Source: Elizabethkingia argenteiflava
GTDB taxonomy: Bacteria; Bacteroidota; Bacteroidia; Flavobacteriales; Weeksellaceae
Assembly (NCBI RefSeq): GCF_009904105.1
Contig: NZ_JAAABJ010000518.1
Coordinates: 1-64,000 of the forward strand
Reading direction: 5' to 3'
Length of the DNA: 64,000 nucleotides
The position numbers and the translations under genes are program-made. Positions 8,791-17,385 of the stretch are shown piece by piece (positions within the stretch are counted from its first letter, which is position 1; every line of letters starts with the position of its first letter). A model generated the notes under the pieces. It was not told the origin of the DNA, made no database searches, and saw only the letters and a program-made list of their open reading frames with translations.

Positions 8791-9354
8791 ATGAAAAAAA
8801 ATTTAACCATAATGATTGGCGTATTTCTCTTGTGGAGTTGCGCCAGTCGAGTTCCTCGGTCCCATATATTGAACACGAATGATATTAAGGAGCTAGAAGC
8901 CTATATTAAAAAGTATCCTAAAGACAAGGACATTCTTTTTTTAAAACAAAAATACTTAGCCTTAAAGGTGGCGGCACAACCTAAAGTCGCTGCTGAGGTT
9001 CCGATGCCTAAGGTGCAGACCTTTATAGATGAGGAGGCAGAAGAGTTTGCTAAATTGATGGAGCACGACCGGAGAGTCCATAATGACAAAACGGTGAAAA
9101 TTCTCAATCAAATTTTTAACAACGACATTAGCGATACCAATGCCATACTCTTGGTGCACAATACTTCGGATTGCAATATGATTCTAAGGATTCAAGGGGA
9201 GAAATTCTATAATCTTGCCATACCCGCTCATGGGGAAAACTCTCTGGTATTAAAGCAAGGGGAGTATGACCTTAAAGGTTCTATGTGTGGAGTGATTTAT
9301 AATTCGCGCAAGGTAATAAAAAAGAACCTCTCTTTGGGACTAGGGGTCCAATAA
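8791..9354 (+). CDS. Lipoprotein of unknown function
   Basis: 187 residues with a lipoprotein signal (hydrophobic 5-16, lipobox LLWSC with Cys at 17). A lysine-rich helical middle (about 30-95) leads to a beta-rich C-terminal part (about 110-187). That part contains LVHNTSDCNMILRIQGEKFYN and ends GVIYNSRKVIKKNLSLGLG. I do not recognise a named family with confidence. It lies 16 bp after trmB and is probably co-transcribed with it. Expected to be anchored in the outer or inner membrane facing the periplasm. Confidence 0.7.
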   Translation: MKKNLTIMIGVFLLWSCASRVPRSHILNTNDIKELEAYIKKYPKDKDILFLKQKYLALKVAAQPKVAAEVPMPKVQTFIDEEAEEFAKLMEHDRRVHNDKTVKILNQIFNNDISDTNAILLVHNTSDCNMILRIQGEKFYNLAIPAHGENSLVLKQGEYDLKGSMCGVIYNSRKVIKKNLSLGLGVQ

Positions 9355-9435
9355 AAATAAGGTTGCAATAAAAAAGAATATTTCTCAGTTCGCCTATTAG
9401 GGTAAGGAGAAACAATTTTTTGAATGAGTTTTGTT

Positions 9436-9462
9436 GAGAAAATAGACCAGATCTATTTTCTC
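9436..9462. terminator. Hairpin between convergent lipoprotein and Crp/Fnr genes
   Basis: A perfect 11-bp stem (GAGAAAATAGA with TCTATTTTCTC) with loop CCAGA lies between two convergent genes. There is no long T run on either side, so it is a probable but not ideal bidirectional terminator. Confidence 0.5.
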
Positions 9463-9550
9463 CATTATAAAAAGAATACCTATTGATAATCGACGTTTTA
9501 GCTCAATAGAAGCGTCGCAGTAGATTGTTTTGTTCGGCTATTTTACAACT

Positions 9551-10189
9551 TTAACCATTTTTGTAGAGATTTCGTAATTTTTCTTTATCAATAATTTCAA
9601 AACCATATGTATGGTTAGCTATAAAATCTTCTTCTAATAATTTTTTAAGGGTATGGGTAATATTTTCTCTTGAGTATCCTGTGAATTCAGCGATTTCTTT
9701 TCGGGTGAGTTCCAGTGTAAAAAGATTTTCTTTCTCATATTCTAAAAAGAAATGTGCCAAGACTGCCTGAATATTTTTATAACGATAATCCAATAGGCGC
9801 TGGATCATTTTATTTGCACTTTTATGGGCTTCGTTAAAAATACCGATAGCGAAGTTCGTATTTTGTAGCATAAGCTCTCGAAAAATTTTGGCACTTATCT
9901 GTAAGGCTTTTGTTCCTTTTGCGGCGACCGCGGAGTAATTAAATCTCTCTTCAGAATAGATATAACTGAGACCTACAAATTCTGAGCAGGTAGAGATGTC
10001 GTACAGACCCTCTTTAGAAATGAGTTTAAGGTAACCTTCTTCAATATAATATACAAAATGCGCCATTCCGCAACGTTTAAATACCATCTCTTCATTCTCA
10101 AACTCCAGTAAAGAACAATTAGAGTGTAAAATACTCCGTTGGTCTATAGTTAACAATTGAAATAAAGGATTCTCAATAATTTCCCCCAT
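9551..10189 (-). CDS. Crp/Fnr-family transcriptional regulator
   Basis: 212 residues from ATG 10189; a GTG at 10201 would add four residues. Numbering from that GTG, an N-terminal cyclic-nucleotide-binding-like beta barrel (about 15-125) precedes a dimer helix and a winged helix-turn-helix with LTRKEIAEFTGYSRENITHTLKKL (about 163-186). Only three cysteines occur (C29, C44, C72, GTG numbering) and they do not form the N-terminal Fnr iron-sulphur cluster pattern. The strict cAMP-binding motif of Crp is also missing, so the signal is unknown. It is divergent from dcuB-ansB, which it most likely controls (inference). A 36-bp perfect palindrome in its own leader suggests autoregulation or an RNA hairpin. 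Confidence 0.88.
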   Translation of the reverse strand: MGEIIENPLFQLLTIDQRSILHSNCSLLEFENEEMVFKRCGMAHFVYYIEEGYLKLISKEGLYDISTCSEFVGLSYIYSEERFNYSAVAAKGTKALQISAKIFRELMLQNTNFAIGIFNEAHKSANKMIQRLLDYRYKNIQAVLAHFFLEYEKENLFTLELTRKEIAEFTGYSRENITHTLKKLLEEDFIANHTYGFEIIDKEKLRNLYKNG

Positions 10190-10212
10190 AAAAACATCCA
10201 CGATTTAATGTG

Positions 10213-10248
10213 AAATATTATTATTTTATATATAAAATAATAATATTT
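10213..10248. promoter_or_regulatory. 36-bp perfect palindrome in the Crp/Fnr gene leader
   Basis: The left arm AAATATTATTATTTTATA is followed directly by its exact reverse complement, centred between 10230 and 10231. It lies between the regulator's -7 element (10257-10264) and its ATG (10189), so it would be in the 5' leader as an operator or as a long RNA hairpin. Confidence 0.6.
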
Positions 10249-10256
10249 ATGCTATA

Positions 10257-10264
10257 CAAATGTA
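10257..10264 (-). promoter_or_regulatory. -7 element of Crp/Fnr gene
   Basis: TACATTTG on the minus strand. Transcription would start just before the 36-bp palindrome. Confidence 0.5.
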
Positions 10265-10276
10265 CTTAATTGCAAG

Positions 10277-10314
10277 TGAAATATAACATGTAATTTCATA
10301 GTAATAGCGCTATT
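10277..10314. promoter_or_regulatory. Two dyads upstream of dcuB (possible regulator sites)
   Basis: TGAAAT and ATTTCA arms separated by 10 nt occur at 10277-10298, and a perfect 12-bp palindrome AATAGCGCTATT at 10303-10314. Both are just upstream of the dcuB -7 element and next to a divergent Crp/Fnr gene, where activator sites are expected. Binding is not shown. Confidence 0.4.
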
Positions 10315-10322
10315 TAATTATA

Positions 10323-10330
10323 TAAATTTG
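10323..10330 (+). promoter_or_regulatory. -7 element of dcuB
   Basis: TAAATTTG fits TAnnTTTG, 22 nt before the ATG. No -33 TTTG is visible at normal spacing, which would fit a promoter that depends on an activator. Confidence 0.5.
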
Positions 10331-10352
10331 CTTCATAAAATAATATGAACAA

Positions 10353-11684
10353 ATGATTCTTACTTTTATTCAGTTTTTAATTGTACTAGCATCCATATTT
10401 ATAGGAGCGAGAATAGGGGGTATAGGGCTTGGTATTTTTGGCATGATAGGTTTGGCTATATTGGTTTTCTTCTTTGGGTTGCAGCCTGGTGAAGCCCCCA
10501 TAGATGTTATGTTAATGATACTTGCCGTTATTACGGCTGCGGCAACTCTGCAAGCCGCAAAAGGTTTAGATTATATGGTATATCTAGCAGAAAAGATATT
10601 AAGATCTAAACCCTCAGCCATTACCTTTTTAGGACCATTGGTGTGTTATTTATTTACCTTTTTAGCCGGTACAGGTCATATAGCCTACTCTTTGTTACCT
10701 ATTATATCCGAGATTGCCACACAGAGCAAAATAAGACCTGAAAGGCCTTTAAGCATTTCTGTCATTGCCTCTCAGCAAGCCATCACAGCAAGTCCTATTT
10801 CAGCGGCTACGGCAGCTTTGTTAACGCCCGCATTACTGGGGGGCCAAGGAATTACTTTATCACATATATTGATGATTAGTATTCCTGCCACCTTAACCGG
10901 AGTATTGGTAGGAGCATTGATATCCAATTATATGGGAAAAGAATTGGAGCAAGATCCTGAGTATTTAAAACGATTAAAAGCGGGACTTATTGCTACAAAT
11001 GTAGATGGGGATCAAAAATCAAGTATTCAAAATGATAAAAGGGCAAAACGATCTGTGCTTATTTTTCTATTAGGAGTCGCCTTGGTAGTGCTATTAGGCT
11101 CGTTAGAAAATTTACGACCCAGTTTTAACGTCAATGGTCAGGTGCAGAGACTACGAATGCCAGAAGCCATTGAGATGATCATGATGGTTACGGCAGGTCT
11201 TATTTTGTTTTTTTCAAAAGTAAATATAAATAAAGTGCCTAGCAGTAGTGTTTTTCTTGCCGGGATTCAAGCTGTAGTCGCTATCTTTGGCATCGCTTGG
11301 TTGGGAAACACTTTTTTTCAGGGCAATTTGAAATTTTTTCAAGAAAGTATACACAGTATAGTGACTCAGTATAATTTCTTATTTGCCTTAGCTTTATTTA
11401 TTATGTCGATTTTTCTATTTAGTCAGGCAGCGACTGTTCGAACTTTATATCCCCTAGGGATTGCTTTAGGGATATCACCATGGGCTTTACTGGCCATGTA
11501 TCCTGCTGTGAATGGATATTTTTTCATTCCTAATTACCCTACTGTGGTCGCAGCGATTAATTTTGATAGAACAGGCTCTACTAGAATTGGGAAATATTTG
11601 TTGAACCATTCGTTCCAGGTGCCTGGGATTGTATCAACAATTATCGCAGTATCGATGGGATTTCTTTTGATTAGTTTTATTTAA
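10353..11684 (+). CDS. dcuB: Anaerobic C4-dicarboxylate transporter (DcuA/DcuB family)
   Basis: 443 residues, about 10-12 membrane helices. The N-terminal IGARIGGIGLGIFGMIGLA, the FLAGTGHIAYSLLPII segment (about 102-117) and RPLSISVIASQQAITASPISAA (about 129-150) are strong family signatures. Dcu carriers exchange fumarate, malate or aspartate for succinate across the inner membrane during anaerobic growth; choosing DcuA or DcuB by sequence alone is not secure. The periplasmic asparaginase gene starts 25 bp downstream and aspartase lies about 2 kb further, giving a coherent aspartate/fumarate module. Confidence 0.92.
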   Translation: MILTFIQFLIVLASIFIGARIGGIGLGIFGMIGLAILVFFFGLQPGEAPIDVMLMILAVITAAATLQAAKGLDYMVYLAEKILRSKPSAITFLGPLVCYLFTFLAGTGHIAYSLLPIISEIATQSKIRPERPLSISVIASQQAITASPISAATAALLTPALLGGQGITLSHILMISIPATLTGVLVGALISNYMGKELEQDPEYLKRLKAGLIATNVDGDQKSSIQNDKRAKRSVLIFLLGVALVVLLGSLENLRPSFNVNGQVQRLRMPEAIEMIMMVTAGLILFFSKVNINKVPSSSVFLAGIQAVVAIFGIAWLGNTFFQGNLKFFQESIHSIVTQYNFLFALALFIMSIFLFSQAATVRTLYPLGIALGISPWALLAMYPAVNGYFFIPNYPTVVAAINFDRTGSTRIGKYLLNHSFQVPGIVSTIIAVSMGFLLISFI

Positions 11685-11709
11685 GTATATTTCATATTTT
11701 TTAAATTTT

Positions 11710-12768
11710 ATGAACATGAAAATTATAGCACGCTTTTTTATCCCTGTTTCATTGTTGATGGCCCTCTTTGCATATGCTCAGAAGCCAAGAATAAGAATTT
11801 TGGCAACAGGAGGTACTATTGCAGGGGTGAGCAGGTCCATAACAGAAACCAACTATAAAGCAGGTGAATTGGGGATATATCAGTTAATACAGGCAGTACC
11901 TCAAATTAAGGATAACGCGGAGGTTTCAGGCGAGCAAATTGTGAAAATAGGTTCACAAGATATGAACGATCAGGTATGGCTGACGCTAGCGAAAAGAATT
12001 AATAAGTTATTGAATGAAGAGGCTTATGATGGGGTGGTCATCACCCATGGTACCGACACGATGGAAGAAACGGCTTATTTTCTTAATCTGACGGTAAAAA
12101 GCGATAAACCCGTCGTATTGGTGGGGGCTATGCGTCCGGCCACGGCTATGAGTGCTGATGGCCCGCTTAATTTATACAATGCAGTGAGAACGGCAGCAGA
12201 CAAAAATGCAAAAGGGAGAGGGGTAATGGTGTGTATGAATGATGCGATCTTGAGTGCAAAAGATGTGATAAAAGCACATACAACTGGTGTCCACGCCTTT
12301 CAGTCTAGCAATTTCGGTAGCCTTGGTTATATTCATAACGGGCAAGTTTTCTTTAATAATATACCCGAAAAAAAGCACACACTTCATTCTGTATTCGATG
12401 TAAGTAGTCTGAGCCAACTGCCTAGAGTAGGTATTGTTTATAATTATTCTAATGCTTCTTCTCTTCCCATGAAAGCATTCATAGAGGCTCAATTCGATGG
12501 TATTATAAGTGCGGGTGTAGGCAATGGCAATCTCTACAAAGACATTTTAGAATTAGCAATCCAAGCTCAGAAAAAGGGCATTCAGATCGTGAGATCATCT
12601 AGAGTGCTAACCGGAGCCACTACTTTAGATGCGGAAGTGGACGATGCTCAATATCACTTTGTGGCAGCCCAGTATTTAAATCCGCAAAAGGCTCGTATTC
12701 TTTTAATGCTAGCGCTGACTAAAACTAAGGATTGGCGTCAGATCCAAACTTATTTTAATGAATACTAG
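11710..12768 (+). CDS. ansB: Type II L-asparaginase (periplasmic)
   Basis: 352 residues with a signal peptide (cleavage probably after FAYA, about residue 23). Catalytic threonine motif ATGGTIAG (about 32-39) and the second motif VVITHGTDTMEET (about 108-120) are intact, with the lysine in VLVGAMRPATAMSADGPLN nearby. Hydrolyses asparagine (and some glutamine) to aspartate and ammonia in the periplasm. Two in-frame ATGs (11710 and 11716) are possible starts. Lies 25 bp behind dcuB and so is probably in one operon; the product aspartate can then be imported by the Dcu carrier. Confidence 0.93.
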   Translation: MNMKIIARFFIPVSLLMALFAYAQKPRIRILATGGTIAGVSRSITETNYKAGELGIYQLIQAVPQIKDNAEVSGEQIVKIGSQDMNDQVWLTLAKRINKLLNEEAYDGVVITHGTDTMEETAYFLNLTVKSDKPVVLVGAMRPATAMSADGPLNLYNAVRTAADKNAKGRGVMVCMNDAILSAKDVIKAHTTGVHAFQSSNFGSLGYIHNGQVFFNNIPEKKHTLHSVFDVSSLSQLPRVGIVYNYSNASSLPMKAFIEAQFDGIISAGVGNGNLYKDILELAIQAQKKGIQIVRSSRVLTGATTLDAEVDDAQYHFVAAQYLNPQKARILLMLALTKTKDWRQIQTYFNEY

Positions 12769-12896
12769 TTGGTAGAAGTATGTTTAGATAAGAGAAATAT
12801 CGATAGTTAGAATAGGAACCTGCCGTTACACGCAAGGTCCAATGTCCATATCAATAGTGAAAATCCGAATGCGCTTACCACTGAAATTACAGTGTG

Positions 12897-13462
12897 TCAG
12901 TTCCAGTCCGCAACAATAAAAAGTGAATCACCTATTTTATAGATTTCGGCAGTGTATCCGTGAAAAGATACTTCTTCTAAAGTTCCCGATATGTCGGCTA
13001 TAACATCAGCGATAAATCTTCTATGATAGTGGGTAAATAAGTTTGGACTCGGGTATTTGTTTAGGTATATGAACTTTCAATATTATTGAATAGCTGAATA
13101 CTTTATCTATAAATTCTTGAATAATTATGCATTTGATTTACGGTTTCCCAATCAGGCAAGGGTCGGTTGAAAAAATAATATGGGTATGAAAGAGCTGAGA
13201 TACCACAGGTTAAATCTCCAAAAATATTCGAAAATCTATCTCTTAAACAGGAATGATAACTTATTTTAAGAATAAAATCTTGATGATGGGTACAGAGTTT
13301 AGGGAGCGATATACATAGGGTACTCTGGATAAAAAACTTTTAGCATTGGCTTGTAATTAGATGCATCCCTGTGATGCTTGTAAGTAGAAGACTTATTGCG
13401 ATCCAATAGATCCGAAGTCTATCAAAATAAAAAATAGCTGAAAATGTGAATATAATAGCTTT
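12897..13462 (-). pseudogene. Decayed coding sequence, origin unknown
   Basis: Reading the minus strand from 13462, 40 sense codons run to a TAA (13340-13342). They are followed in the same frame by 78 sense codons to a TAA at 13103-13105, including the protein-like stretch NRPLPDWETVNQMHNYSRIYR. A shifted frame is then open from 13076 to a TGA at 12897-12899 (59 codons, including ADISGTLEEVSFHGYTAEIY and ending KIGDSLFIVADWN). Such open stretches are unlikely by chance in DNA this rich in A and T, but I recognise no family and cannot exclude that the true decayed gene was on the plus strand. Confidence 0.35.
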
Positions 13463-13726
13463 TTAGCCACCTAAGAGTGGTCTTTATGCAGAAAAAGGAT
13501 TTTTTTGTAAAGGATATAATATCAAATCAACAGCTTTAGTGATAATCAAAATTTTAGAAAAGTAGATTTCCGAAGCTTAAAGAAATTCAGTTTTTCAACT
13601 TGACGAAGAAGCTTTGAAAATATTTTAGACCCTTGTAGTTCGCCAATATAATTTTACACCGATAAAAGAAGCAGGAACATTTTAAATTTGATGCAGAACG
13701 CATATCTATTAAGACTTATTTTTGCA

Positions 13727-13734
13727 GTATAAAA
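13727..13734 (+). promoter_or_regulatory. -7 element of aspA
   Basis: TATTTTTG, 30 nt before the aspA ATG. No -33 box is seen at the normal distance. Confidence 0.5.
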
Positions 13735-13764
13735 ACGATTGAATTAAAAATAAAAATTAACCTT

Positions 13765-15168
13765 ATGAAAAATTATAGATTGGAGAGTGATCTTTTGGGA
13801 GAGTTACAAATTCCTGAACAAGCTTATTATGGAGTGCAGACCCAAAGAGCCATAGATAATTTTAAAATATCCAAAACCAAGTTATCGGATTATCCAGTAT
13901 TTATTAAAGCCTTAGCATATGTAAAACTCGCTGCGGCCAGGACAAATTATGAATTAGGAGTGCTAGAAGAAAATATCTTTAAAGCCATTCAGTTTGCGTG
14001 TCATGAACTCCTGGAAGGTAAATATCGAGACCAATTCCCTATTGATATGATACAAGGTGGTGCCGGAACTTCTGTCAATATGAACGCCAATGAGGTTATA
14101 GCAAATATTGCATTAGAGTATATGGGGTATCAAAAAGGAGATTATCAGTACTGTTCGCCCAATGACCATGTGAATCTTTCTCAATCCACCAATGATGCCT
14201 ATCCTACCGCTATAAAATTGGCATTTCTGAAGATGAATCAAGAACTGGTGAAACGGGTAGAAAGATTGGTAACAGCATTTAGAACCAAGGGTGATGAATT
14301 CTCAGGTATCCTAAAAATGGGGAGAACTCAATTACAGGATGCCGTACCTATGTCATTAGGTCAGGAATTTGAAGCCTTTGCGGTGAATATGCAGGAAGAA
14401 GTAACAAGATTGAATTCCAATGCGGATTTGTTTCTTGAAATTAATATGGGAGCCACTGCTATAGGTACAGGTCTAAATTCCATACCCGGATATACTCCGT
14501 TGTGTACGCAGCATCTCGCAGACGTTTCCGGTTACCCGTTTACGCCAGCTCCTAATCTTATAGAGGCTACTCCAGATACGGGTTCTTATGTAATTTATTC
14601 CTCTTCATTAAAAAGACTAGCCGTAAAACTTTCAAAAATATGCAATGATCTCCGCTTATTATCTTCAGGTCCTCGGGCAGGTTTTAATGAAATTAATCTC
14701 CCTGCTATGCAACCGGGATCATCTATTATGCCAGGAAAAGTAAATCCTGTTATACCGGAGGTGGTCAATCAGGTATGTTTTAAGGTTATTGGGAATGACC
14801 TTACCGTTACTTTTGCTGCAGAGGCTGGACAGTTACAACTCAATGTAATGGAGCCTGTTTTAGGATTATCCATCATTGAATCCATTACATTTCTTCAAAA
14901 TGCTATTGATACGCTGGTTGAAAAATGTATTCAAGGGATTACAGCCAATGAAGATGTATGCAAAAATATGATTATGAATAGTATAGGTATTGTGACAGCC
15001 CTAAATCCTTATATTGGCTATAAGAAAAGCACTAAAATAGCCAAAGAAGCATTGGAAACGGGTAAAGGCATATATCAATTGGTATTAGAGCATCAACTTT
15101 TGTCTCAGGAAAAGTTGGATGAGATCTTAAATCCTGAAAATATGTTAAATCCAACGATCCACCATTAA
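13765..15168 (+). CDS. aspA: Aspartate ammonia-lyase (aspartase)
   Basis: 467 residues, normal for the fumarase/aspartase superfamily. The signature [11 protein letters not shown] at 318-328 contains the catalytic serine (S320). [14 protein letters not shown] (98-111), [11 protein letters not shown] (139-149) and the N-terminal [20 protein letters not shown] fit aspartase better than fumarase C. Converts aspartate to fumarate and ammonia in the cytoplasm. With DcuB and periplasmic asparaginase upstream, it completes a route feeding fumarate to anaerobic respiration. It has its own promoter and a long hairpin after its stop. Confidence 0.93.
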   Translation: MKNYRLESDLLGELQIPEQAYYGVQTQRAIDNFKISKTKLSDYPVFIKALAYVKLAAARTNYELGVLEENIFKAIQFACHELLEGKYRDQFPIDMIQGGAGTSVNMNANEVIANIALEYMGYQKGDYQYCSPNDHVNLSQSTNDAYPTAIKLAFLKMNQELVKRVERLVTAFRTKGDEFSGILKMGRTQLQDAVPMSLGQEFEAFAVNMQEEVTRLNSNADLFLEINMGATAIGTGLNSIPGYTPLCTQHLADVSGYPFTPAPNLIEATPDTGSYVIYSSSLKRLAVKLSKICNDLRLLSSGPRAGFNEINLPAMQPGSSIMPGKVNPVIPEVVNQVCFKVIGNDLTVTFAAEAGQLQLNVMEPVLGLSIIESITFLQNAIDTLVEKCIQGITANEDVCKNMIMNSIGIVTALNPYIGYKKSTKIAKEALETGKGIYQLVLEHQLLSQEKLDEILNPENMLNPTIHH

Positions 15169-15214
15169 TAGCTTCGTCTATCCGTAATAGAAATAGGCTA
15201 AAACATGTATGAGA

Positions 15215-15250
15215 CTCAATAAGAGCGGTTCAAAAACTGCTCTTATTGAG
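15215..15250. terminator. Long hairpin between convergent aspA and ruvC
   Basis: A 12-bp perfect stem (CTCAATAAGAGC with GCTCTTATTGAG) can extend by four further pairs to a CAAA loop. No T run follows on either strand. It lies midway between two convergent genes and probably stops transcription from both. Confidence 0.6.
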
Positions 15251-15292
15251 CCCTACAGAACAGAGAGTGTGTAGCAGATAGATTTTTCAGTC

Positions 15293-15847
15293 TTATTTCA
15301 GGCGATTTTGATTTTGTGAGATAAAACTTTCCCAGCTAGAATAGGATTTGTCTGACCTATGGGATTTGGCGTTAAAACAGTGGCATACAGCAACGGCCAA
15401 TCCGTCTGAAGCATCTAAATATTTGGTGGGGAACTCTTTAAGTTGTAAAAGATTTTTTAACATGCCAGCGACTTGCTCTTTGCTGGCATTACCATTGCCT
15501 GTAATGGCCATTTTAACTTTCTTAGGGGAATATTCTGTAATCGGAATGTCTCTCGCCAGACTGGCGGCCATAGCAACGCCTTGGGCCCTCCCTAACTTTA
15601 ACATAGACTGAACATTTTTTCCAAAAAAGGGGGCTTCTAAGGCTACTTCATCCGGATGAAACTCATCGATTAATGATAAAGTTCTATCGAATATCTTTTT
15701 AAGCTTAATCTCATGACTATCCAATTTTTTTAGAATAAGTTCGTGGATTGTGATAAGCTCTATTTTTGGACCTTTTACCGAGATAATGCCAAAGCCCATA
15801 ACCGCTGTCCCGGGGTCTATTCCCAAAATAATTTGTTCCTGTTGCAT
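15293..15847 (-). CDS. ruvC: Holliday junction resolvase RuvC
   Basis: 184 residues. The acidic catalytic set is visible: D11 in LGIDPGT, E71 in LEAPFFGKN, D145 and D148 in LDASDGLAVAVCH, with H156. RuvC cuts four-way junctions symmetrically together with RuvAB in recombination repair. A -7 element ends only about 8 bp before the ATG, implying a very short leader. The C-terminal tail (about 160-184) is basic and probably disordered. Confidence 0.95.
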   Translation of the reverse strand: MQQEQIILGIDPGTAVMGFGIISVKGPKIELITIHELILKKLDSHEIKLKKIFDRTLSLIDEFHPDEVALEAPFFGKNVQSMLKLGRAQGVAMAASLARDIPITEYSPKKVKMAITGNGNASKEQVAGMLKNLLQLKEFPTKYLDASDGLAVAVCHCFNAKSHRSDKSYSSWESFISQNQNRLK

Positions 15848-15854
15848 TTGCCTA

Positions 15855-15862
15855 CAAAGATA
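15855..15862 (-). promoter_or_regulatory. -7 element of ruvC
   Basis: TATCTTTG on the minus strand, 7 bp upstream of the start codon. The transcript would be nearly leaderless. Confidence 0.45.
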
Positions 15863-15972
15863 CTGTTAAATATTAAAGTACGATTTCTCTCTACTGGTGA
15901 GGAATAAACTTGGAGATTGAAGTAATAGGCGTTGAGCTGCTTATGTAGATGTTTTGTAAGATTAGAATCTAT

Positions 15973-17100
15973 TTAGTTTTTATTTTTAGAAGTTTTTAGT
16001 TTCATTTTTTGTAATTCGGTTACCACATTTTGTAATTGATCTATGTTGTGCTTAATCTCTCGATGGGTGTGGAATATATGTTTAATACCTAGGTTTTCAT
16101 CTGCGATATTCGAAAGAATGATAACTGATGTTTGGGTTTCCGGATAATAAATATTTAGAGAGGGAGAGCCTTTTACGTAACCGCTATGGAAATAGGCTTT
16201 GGGAGGAAAGATATTACTCATAATACCGTAGCCATAGCCTGTCTTTCCAAAAATAGCATGCTCTCGTTCGGAGCTATGCGCTATAAATTTAGAGAGGGTT
16301 TGTGGCTGTATTATTTTACCGGTATATAATTGCTGGTTCCAAAGATGTAAATCGTTTATGGTAGAGAGGATTCCTCCAGCTGCAAGACCTATTTCTCTTT
16401 GGGAAAGTCGGTAAGGCATATTTTTTACAGCTTCCTGAATCTTAGAATTTCCGACATAAGCTCCTGCAAAATTTACAGGTGAAGATTTGTACCCTGCCGA
16501 GGTATGATGTAAACCTACCTTTGTAAATAAATCATTGAGATTTTGCACAAAAGATTTTCCCGAAACTTTTTCTATGATTTGTCCTGCAGCATTAAAACCG
16601 TCGTTAGAATAAAAAAAATTAGTACCGCTTTTAAACCTGAGCTTCTGTCCCATGAGATCTAAACCCGAGGTATGATTCAGGAGTTGGTGAATGAGAATAT
16701 TTTCATAACCAAGCGTATTGAATTCAGAGAGGTATTGAGAAGCTTTGTCGGTTAAGCTCAGTTTGCCTTGTTCTACCTGGAGTAGAAGTAGCACGGCGGT
16801 AAATTGTTTGCTAATGGATCCTATGGCAAATACAGTGCTGCTGTCTATTTTTAAGTGTTTTTTAAAATCTGAGAATCCCTTTGTTCTCTCATATAACAGC
16901 TCGTTGTTTTTAAAAACAGCGACACTTCCGTTAAAATGATTTTTCTCTAATAAAGAATCGATTTGTAATGTTAAGAGTTTTTTTTCAAAAGCTAGAATAG
17001 TAGCATCAACGATGAGATTATGTTCCTTAATTTTTTTTTGTTCCGTTTGGCAAGAGTATAGTAGAGATAATATTATAAAAAAGAATAATTTTTTTAGCAT
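15973..17100 (-). CDS. Serine hydrolase lipoprotein (class C beta-lactamase-like fold)
   Basis: 375 residues with a lipobox (LLYSC, Cys 17). The penicillin-binding/class C fold motifs are present: SxxK as S95-I-S-K98, YSN at 164-166, and HSG at 305-307 in place of KTG. Such periplasmic proteins act as D-amino peptide hydrolases, esterases or peptidoglycan enzymes; true beta-lactam resistance cannot be assumed. A lysine-rich tail (about 345-375) follows the domain. Monocistronic. Confidence 0.82.
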   Translation of the reverse strand: MLKKLFFFIILSLLYSCQTEQKKIKEHNLIVDATILAFEKKLLTLQIDSLLEKNHFNGSVAVFKNNELLYERTKGFSDFKKHLKIDSSTVFAIGSISKQFTAVLLLLQVEQGKLSLTDKASQYLSEFNTLGYENILIHQLLNHTSGLDLMGQKLRFKSGTNFFYSNDGFNAAGQIIEKVSGKSFVQNLNDLFTKVGLHHTSAGYKSSPVNFAGAYVGNSKIQEAVKNMPYRLSQREIGLAAGGILSTINDLHLWNQQLYTGKIIQPQTLSKFIAHSSEREHAIFGKTGYGYGIMSNIFPPKAYFHSGYVKGSPSLNIYYPETQTSVIILSNIADENLGIKHIFHTHREIKHNIDQLQNVVTELQKMKLKTSKNKN

Positions 17101-17385
17101 ATCGGTATATTTACAGTTGATATAAAATTAAAAATTATTACTGATTAAAAGTAGCAAATCATACATAAATGCAAAGAAGCAGCATTGCGTTTATTTATAC
17201 AGGGATCCATTTTCGGTTAAGTTCGTGGTGAGTGAGCTCAGAAAGTCCCTTTGTAAAAACTTTAGTTTAATGTTGAAATTGTTTAATTTTGGGTCGACTT
17301 TAAGAACAGCCTCTTCAGAAAGGTAATGTCATCAACAGTATTCTTAACCTAAAAAAAGGATCTTATAATTAGTTCATATAATAAA

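Larger units (their letters stand above)
12769..13764. other. About 1 kb without an intact gene between ansB and aspA
   Basis: No complete reading frame of normal size is present. The minus strand shows a long frame broken by a single stop plus a second open segment (see the pseudogene entry). The plus strand shows several short open pieces (for example around 13450-13560 and 13590-13700) that are not joined in one frame. The pattern suggests decayed coding DNA. The last 40 bp hold the aspA promoter. Confidence 0.55.

Noticed and set aside
15973-17100. Calling the serine hydrolase a beta-lactamase resistance gene
   Set aside because: Fold motifs are present but HSG replaces KTG and many non-lactamase esterases/peptidases share the pattern.
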